Source of the DNA: an uncultured Flavobacteriales bacterium
GTDB lineage: Bacteria; Bacteroidota; Bacteroidia; Flavobacteriales_D; Parvicellaceae
Assembly (NCBI GenBank): GCA_943788115.1
Contig: CALSPA010000005.1
Coordinates: forward strand, 124,001-188,000
Reading direction: 5' to 3'
DNA: 64,000 nucleotides
A program made the translations under genes and the position numbers. Below are positions 59,174 to 64,000 of the stretch, in pieces (the first letter of the stretch is position 1; each line of letters begins with the position of its first letter). Under the pieces are notes generated by a model. It was not told the DNA's origin. It did no database searches and saw nothing but the letters and a program-made list of their open reading frames with translations.

Positions 59174-59914
59174 TTATTTACCAGGTGCTTCAAGAATATC
59201 TAAAAATTCTAATGATGCGCCTTCCATGTTGTGGATAACCTTTTCTACTTTACTTACAAGATAGTTGTAGGCCATGTACGCTATAATACCAACGATAAGA
59301 CCTCCCACTGTGGTAATCATGGCTTCCATTATTCCTCCAGAAAGACTTGCGATTTCAAATGTTTTTTCTTTAGACATGTTTTGAAAAACTTTTACCATCC
59401 CGAGAACTGTTCCTAAAAAGCCAAGCATAGGTGCAACACCAGAAATGGTTGCTAACATTGATAATCGTCTTTCAAGTTTACTTATCTCTAATTTTCCGAC
59501 ATTTTCGATTGATGTGGTAATGTCTTTCATTGGTTTACCAATTCTATTTAGTCCTTTCTCAACCATTCTAGCTATTGGGTTTTCGGTAGATTGGCACAAT
59601 TGTTTAGCTAAATCTAATTTACCATCAGAAACATAATTGTTTATTTTATTCATAAAATCATTTTCACCTTTTAAAGCTCTTTGAACAGCTAGAAATCGTT
59701 CAATAAAAATATAAACAGCAACTATAGAAAATATAAAGAGTAAAGACATAACAATCATACTTGTTATGCTGTATTCATCAGTCATGGAGTCATAACCCCA
59801 TATTAGCTGCCAAAGTGAAATTTGTTCACTTTGTTCTAAATCAAGTGAAATCCCAGAGCTATCAGCGATGGTGTCTTGAACTTTGAATAATATTTCTGAA
59901 AAATTAAATGTCAT
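59174..59914 (-). CDS. exbB: ExbB/TolQ/MotA-family proton channel
   Basis: This is a 246-residue inner-membrane protein with three helices (about 54-74, then near 155-180 and 195-222). The MotA/TolQ/ExbB signature is in LATISGVAPMLGFLGTVLGMV and ASLSGGIMEAMITTVGGLIVGIIA. It is the channel partner of ExbD and drives the TonB-like protein. It is first in the exb operon and follows nhaD by 38 bases. Confidence 0.92.
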   Translation of the reverse strand: MTFNFSEILFKVQDTIADSSGISLDLEQSEQISLWQLIWGYDSMTDEYSITSMIVMSLLFIFSIVAVYIFIERFLAVQRALKGENDFMNKINNYVSDGKLDLAKQLCQSTENPIARMVEKGLNRIGKPMKDITTSIENVGKLEISKLERRLSMLATISGVAPMLGFLGTVLGMVKVFQNMSKEKTFEIASLSGGIMEAMITTVGGLIVGIIAYMAYNYLVSKVEKVIHNMEGASLEFLDILEAPGK

Positions 59915-59952
59915 AATTGTAAGATTTAAACGGAAAAATAGAAATTATATTA

Positions 59953-61358
59953 TTAAAAAATATATTGTTGCATAAATAGAAATACACCAGCGCCTGTTAA
60001 ATACCCAATTAATGCTAGCCAACCTATTTTTTTTAAGTACCAGAAAAATGATATTTTTTCCATTCCCATGGCAACTACACCGGCCGCAGAACCTATAATT
60101 AACATGCTGCCTCCAGTTCCTGCTGCATAAGCTATAAAGTGCCAAATAGCACTGTCAGCTCCATAAATCAATTCTCCACTCTCATTTACTGTTGTCATAT
60201 CAAACATTCCCATGCTTGCAGCAACCAGTGGGACATTGTCAATTACAGCAGAACCAGCTCCTAATAATAAAACAAAAGTATTAGAATCAATTGCCTCTAA
60301 AACATCTTTCCCAAATGTAAAAACAAGACCCAAAGATTCTAGTGCTGCAACAGTCATTAAAATACCCAAGAAAAATAAAATAGAAGGCATTTCAATTTTT
60401 GATAGGGCCCCGAAAGTAGGGCTATCATGGTGACTTTTTTCTTTTGATTTTCCATTTGCACCAGTAATACTAAATTCTCTAGAGCTTATAATTTCAGCTA
60501 CTAAAGCTACAATTGATAGTGAAAGCATCATTCCAACATAAGGAGGTAGGTGAGTAAGAGTTTTGAAAATAGGAACAAATACAATAAGTGATAAACCTAA
60601 ATAGAGCATTAATGGGCCTTTACTATTTTGTTCCCCTTCTGTTGCTGGAGCTTCAAATTTACCTTTAAACGGTTTCATGAAGCCAGCAATAAAAGTTGGT
60701 ATTATCATGCAAACAAAAGATGGAACTATAAGTAGTTTGATTAGCTGTATTGTCGTCACTTTTTACCCATCCAAAGCATAGTAGTTGTTACATCTCCAAT
60801 AGGAGACCAAGCACCACCTGCATTAAGCAGCAATAATAATTAAACCAGCAAACCAAATTCTATCTTATTTTCAGGAACTAATTTTCTAAGAATTGTTATT
60901 AAAACGATTGTAGCAGTTAAGTTGTCTATGATAGCAGATAAAATAAAAGCAAGAATACACATGATCCAAAGCAATGTTTTTTCTGATTTGTTTTGATAAA
61001 CCTTTTATTGTTGAAAAACCATTGAAGTGATCTATAATTTCGACTATTGTCATTGCTCCAACCAAGAAGATTAATATTTCGCAAGTTTTTCCAAAATGAT
61101 GAGAAGAGTACTTTCAAACCATTCCATTTTAGATGCTTCTCCATGGTGCCCTTCTAATGGTAAATTAGCAAAGTCTTTAACCATTTCATGATTTCCTGAA
61201 TCAAACCAATTTTCAAAACCATCAATTCCAATCGCTACGCATGCCCAAGCGAGAGCCATCATTAATAAGGCAGGAATAAGCTTGTCTATTTTTAGAGAAT
61301 GCTCAAGAGTTATGGCTAGATAGCCGAGTATAAATATGATTACTATAATTAGTTCCAT
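59953..61358 (-). CDS. nhaD: Na+/H+ antiporter NhaD, several frameshifts
   Basis: This is a sodium/proton antiporter with about ten membrane helices. The N-terminal part (from 61358) reads MELIIVIIFILGYLAITLEHSLKIDKLIPALLMMA. The C-terminal part (from 60759) has FVLLLGAGSAVIDNVPLVAAS and AAGTGGSMLIIGSAAGVVA. Between them the protein can be followed in changing frames: FLVGAMTIVEIIDHFNGF, CILAFILSAIIDNLTAT, WFAGLIIIAAN, NAGGAWSPIGDVTTTMLW. At least four indels occur near 61095, 61000, 60835-60870 and 60760. The motifs DNLTA and GGAWSPIGD are intact, so sequence error is likely; a real pseudogene is possible. Confidence 0.85.
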
Positions 61359-61364
61359 AATAAA

Positions 61365-62594
61365 TTAGATTAGTTGTTTTAAAGCAATTTCAAATGCAGT
61401 TTTAGAAATTCTTTCATTTGAGTTATTGTTATTATAAACATTTTGTAAAGCATCTTTTATAGTTTTAGAAGTATCTTCGAAAATTGCTTCATCTTCAATC
61501 ACTCCAATGTCATTGCTCATTAAATATCCAAAGACTCTAGCCATCCCACAATTAGAAATAAAATCGGGAATAACACTGATTTTTGAATCAGTATAATCGG
61601 CAATAGGGCCAAAAAATATTTCAGGATCTGCAAAAGGAACATTTGCTCCAGGTGCTATAACTTCAATTCCTGTATTAATCATTCGATCAATTTGATCTTT
61701 TGTAATTAATCTAGAAGCAGCACAAGGAATGAATATTTCAGCATCTAAATCCCATATTTTATCGTTTACTTCTTCAAAGGAAAGCATGTTTTCTGCATTT
61801 AAAGCATTGCCGTTTTTGTTTAAAAATAGTTGTTTTATTTCTTCGAAACTAAAGCCATCTTTATTTATTAAGCCACCAACACGATCAATAATTCCAACAA
61901 CTACAGCTCCTTCTTGTGCTAAGTAATAGGCGCCAGCAGACCCAACATTTCCCCAGCCTTGTACGATTATCTTTTTACCTTTTAATTCTCCACCATAAAT
62001 GTTGTAATAATGTTTTACAGATTCAGCCACTCCATATCCAGTAATCATATCTGCTACAACATATTTTCTTGAAACAGCTGGTGAGTAAGAATCATTTTCA
62101 ATTACTTTTAGGACTCCTTGTCTTAGTTGACCTATTCTATTAATTTTTTGAGCTTCTCTTGGCTGGAAGTGACCATTGAAGACACCTTCTTGAGGGTGCC
62201 AAACACCACAATCTTCTGTAATTGGAATTACTTCATGTATTTCATCTACATTTAAGTCACCACCAGTCCCATAATAATGCTTAAGTAGTGGGGTAACTGC
62301 TTGATACCATCTTTTTAGAACACCAGCTTTCCTTGGGTCATTAGGATCGAAATTTATCCCAGATTTAGCACCTCCAATTGGTGGGCCAGAAACTGTGAAT
62401 TTTACTTCCATTGTTTTAGCAAGAGATGTAACTTCATGTTTATCTAATCCTTTTCTCATTCTTGTGCCACCACCAGCAGCACCACCTCTAAGCGAATTGA
62501 TAACTACCCATCCTTCAGCTTCTGTTTCAGCATCTTTCCAGTTAAAAACAATTTCAGGTGTTTTGTTTTCAAATTTTTGAAGTAATTCTTTCAT
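61365..62594 (-). CDS. Glu/Leu/Phe/Val dehydrogenase
   Basis: This is an NAD(P)-dependent amino-acid dehydrogenase of 409 residues, which links amino acids and 2-oxo acids. The substrate domain has GGAAGGGTRMRKGLD, the catalytic lysine region PPIGGAKSGINFDP, and TGGDLNVDEI. The cofactor domain has VQGWGNVGSAGAYYLAQEGAVVVGIID. It is somewhat short of the 420-450 residues of hexameric glutamate dehydrogenase. Glutamate versus leucine specificity cannot be settled. A TAAATTTG box at 62617-62624 (minus strand) may be its promoter. Confidence 0.9.
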   Translation of the reverse strand: MKELLQKFENKTPEIVFNWKDAETEAEGWVVINSLRGGAAGGGTRMRKGLDKHEVTSLAKTMEVKFTVSGPPIGGAKSGINFDPNDPRKAGVLKRWYQAVTPLLKHYYGTGGDLNVDEIHEVIPITEDCGVWHPQEGVFNGHFQPREAQKINRIGQLRQGVLKVIENDSYSPAVSRKYVVADMITGYGVAESVKHYYNIYGGELKGKKIIVQGWGNVGSAGAYYLAQEGAVVVGIIDRVGGLINKDGFSFEEIKQLFLNKNGNALNAENMLSFEEVNDKIWDLDAEIFIPCAASRLITKDQIDRMINTGIEVIAPGANVPFADPEIFFGPIADYTDSKISVIPDFISNCGMARVFGYLMSNDIGVIEDEAIFEDTSKTIKDALQNVYNNNNSNERISKTAFEIALKQLI

Positions 62595-62686
62595 TTGTTT
62601 TAAATTATTGAGAAAGCAAATTTAGAAAAATATTGAGCTTATATAATTAATCTTATTTTATTTATAAAAAGTCTGATAGTAAGTTT

Positions 62687-63760
62687 TTACCCAAAATGAA
62701 TAATTCCACCAATATTATCTCTTTTAGCTCCTGTAACTGAACTTAAAACATTTGTTCCACTTTCTAATCTTATCACTCCTAAAAATGCGAAAATTAATGC
62801 TTCTTTAAAATTTATAATCTCTTTATGTGGTAATATACATTCTATTTTATATTTACTTTTTAGCAGGTTAATCCAGTATTTGTTGTGTGCTCCTCCACCT
62901 GTTATTAAAACATCTCTTTTGTTATTAGTTATCGAATTGCTAATTGTGTTTGTTAAGTGAAGCCCTAAAGTGGCCAATTGATCAGGAATTGTTATTTTTT
63001 TATTATTTTCAAAGATAGTTGAAAACCAGTTTTCAAAATCTTCTCTAGCTAAAGATTTTGGCATTTTTTTTTTAAAAAAAACATTTGAATTGAGTTGAGA
63101 AAGTAATTCATTATTAACTGTTCCAGATGCTGCTATTTCACCATTGTTATCAAAATCTGAACCAATTTTTTGTGCTAAATAATTACTTGCCATATTCGCA
63201 AAAGTTATATCACCTCCAATTCTAGTTTCTTTTTCTGAATAAGAAATATTTGCTATCCCGCCAAGGTTTAGACAGTAACTGTATTTGTTAAATAAAAATT
63301 CATCACCAAAAGGTACAAGTGGGGCGCCTTGTCCACCTATAGAAACATCAAATTTTCTAAAGTCTGAAACAACTTTTTTGTTTGTTGTTGAAGCAATTGC
63401 TGCACCACAGCCTAATTGAAAGGTTAGTCCATTATTTGGCTCATGAAAAATGGTATGTCCGTGTGAACTAATGCAATTGAGTTCAGTTATTTTGTTGTTT
63501 TGGATGAAAAAATTTACTTTTTCGCCTAAATAATGCCCATATTCTTTATTTAGAAGTAAAAAATCTTTTGCGTTAAGGTCTTTTGCCTTTGAAATTTTAC
63601 TAATCCAAGGTTTGCTATATTCAACACATTCACTGTGAATTATATTAAAGTCCCAGTGTTTATTATGTTTAAAACAGCAGTAGACGATATCTAAACCATC
63701 AAATGAAGTTCCAGACATTAAGCCTATAGCATGGTATTGTTTCATAAAAACCTTTGACAT
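62687..63760 (-). CDS. anmK: Anhydro-N-acetylmuramic acid kinase
   Basis: This kinase phosphorylates and opens 1,6-anhydro-MurNAc from peptidoglycan recycling. It has the start HAIGLMSGTSFDGLDIVYC, then CISSHGHTIFHEP, LGGIANISY and LITGGGAHNKYWI, with GPLVPFGDE-like GAPLVPFGDEFLF. The length is 357 residues from the ATG at 63760; an in-frame ATG at 63745 (MKQYHAIGLMSG) gives 352 and may be the true start. It is divergent from the acyl-CoA dehydrogenase. Confidence 0.94.
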   Translation of the reverse strand: MSKVFMKQYHAIGLMSGTSFDGLDIVYCCFKHNKHWDFNIIHSECVEYSKPWISKISKAKDLNAKDFLLLNKEYGHYLGEKVNFFIQNNKITELNCISSHGHTIFHEPNNGLTFQLGCGAAIASTTNKKVVSDFRKFDVSIGGQGAPLVPFGDEFLFNKYSYCLNLGGIANISYSEKETRIGGDITFANMASNYLAQKIGSDFDNNGEIAASGTVNNELLSQLNSNVFFKKKMPKSLAREDFENWFSTIFENNKKITIPDQLATLGLHLTNTISNSITNNKRDVLITGGGAHNKYWINLLKSKYKIECILPHKEIINFKEALIFAFLGVIRLESGTNVLSSVTGAKRDNIGGIIHFG

Positions 63761-63785
63761 TCTTTTATCAAGTGAATATATGAAC

Positions 63786-63793
63786 TAAATTTG
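63786..63793 (+). promoter_or_regulatory. Candidate -7 element of the terminal acyl-CoA dehydrogenase gene
   Basis: TAAATTTG lies 24 bases before the ATG at 63818. No TTTG at the right distance is present, so support is limited. Confidence 0.45.
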
Positions 63794-63817
63794 TTGACTT
63801 CAAAAAAAAATAAAATT

Positions 63818-64000
63818 ATGAATTTTCAACTTTCAGAAGAACATTTAGCTGTAAAAGATGCAGCAAGAGATTTTGCCGAAAATGCTTGTAAAGCTGGTGT
63901 AATTGATAGAGACAGAGATCAAATTGTTCCATTAGATCAACTAAAACAATTGGGAGAGCTTGGTTTTATGGGTATGATGGTTGATCCTAAATATGGTGGC
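63818..64000 (+). CDS. Acyl-CoA dehydrogenase, N-terminal part (cut by window edge)
   Basis: The first 61 residues of an acyl-CoA dehydrogenase are present (MNFQLSEEHLAVKDAARDFA ... LGFMGMMVDPKYGG). This is the N-terminal helical domain, ending at the GGxG-type turn. The frame is open at the window edge. It is divergent from anmK. The fragment at the window start is the complementary C-terminal part of the same family and strand; whether they are one gene cannot be known here. Confidence 0.92.
   Translation, partial: MNFQLSEEHLAVKDAARDFAENACKAGVIDRDRDQIVPLDQLKQLGELGFMGMMVDPKYGG

Overview
The window comes from an AT-rich chromosome of a Bacteroidota, most likely an aerobic or marine member of the Flavobacteriales. 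The evidence is the type IX secretion/gliding core (porP/sprF, gldK, gldL, gldM, gldN, plus a gldA-like ABC gene), a protein with a T9SS C-terminal sorting domain, repeated promoter elements of the Bacteroidota form TTTG-N19..22-TAnnTTTG, little Shine-Dalgarno signal, several TTG starts, and the order rpsU-xerC-hpf-tRNAs-tuf-tRNA-Trp-secE-nusG-rplK-rplA-rplJ-rplL-rpoB-rpoC.

Layout. 1-15.8 kb: tail of an acyl-CoA dehydrogenase, then the translation/transcription super-cluster (rpsU, xerC, a badly broken hpf, tRNA-Thr/Tyr/Gly/Thr, tuf, tRNA-Trp, secE, nusG, L11, L1, L10, L7/L12, rpoB, rpoC, a DUF3467 gene). 15.8-22.9 kb: putative porin, acetyl-CoA synthetase, an unrecognised lipoprotein, and an OmpR-type two-component pair. 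22.9-29.4 kb (minus strand): miaB, a sigma-54-type activator, lptE, a TPR-like protein, secG, groES, groEL. 29.6-39.7 kb: topA, an arginase-fold protein lacking several metal ligands, porP/sprF, gldKLMN. 39.7-45.4 kb: ABC-F protein, T9SS-sorted beta-propeller, AraC regulator, aldehyde dehydrogenase; a 23-bp direct repeat brackets the middle two. 45.7-53.9 kb: tRNA-fMet, era, der, metK, gldA-like, rsgA, dtd, MazG-like, small envelope genes, ArsC/Spx-like. 53.9-63.8 kb: CotH-like protein, two tRNA-Val, folC, a TonB/ExbD/ExbD/ExbB operon, nhaD, a Glu/Leu dehydrogenase, anmK. The last 183 bases begin another acyl-CoA dehydrogenase.

How the genes work together. Most of the window is housekeeping: transcription, translation, chaperones, tRNA modification and ribosome-assembly GTPases. 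The lineage-specific part is envelope biology. LptE, the porin, the TonB-Exb system and the T9SS core serve the outer membrane, and the sorting-domain protein at 41.6-43.0 kb is a likely T9SS client lying next to the secretion locus.

Quality caveat. Many highly conserved genes (hpf, tuf, rpoB, rpoC, DUF3467, der, metK, nhaD) carry single-base indels that break the frame while leaving the protein sequence recognisable on both sides. I read these mainly as sequencing or assembly errors. No phage, CRISPR array, complete insertion sequence or defence system was recognised. The most interesting non-routine signals are the 23-bp repeat bracketing a 2.4-kb two-gene segment, and the degenerate arginase-fold protein placed directly before the T9SS genes.
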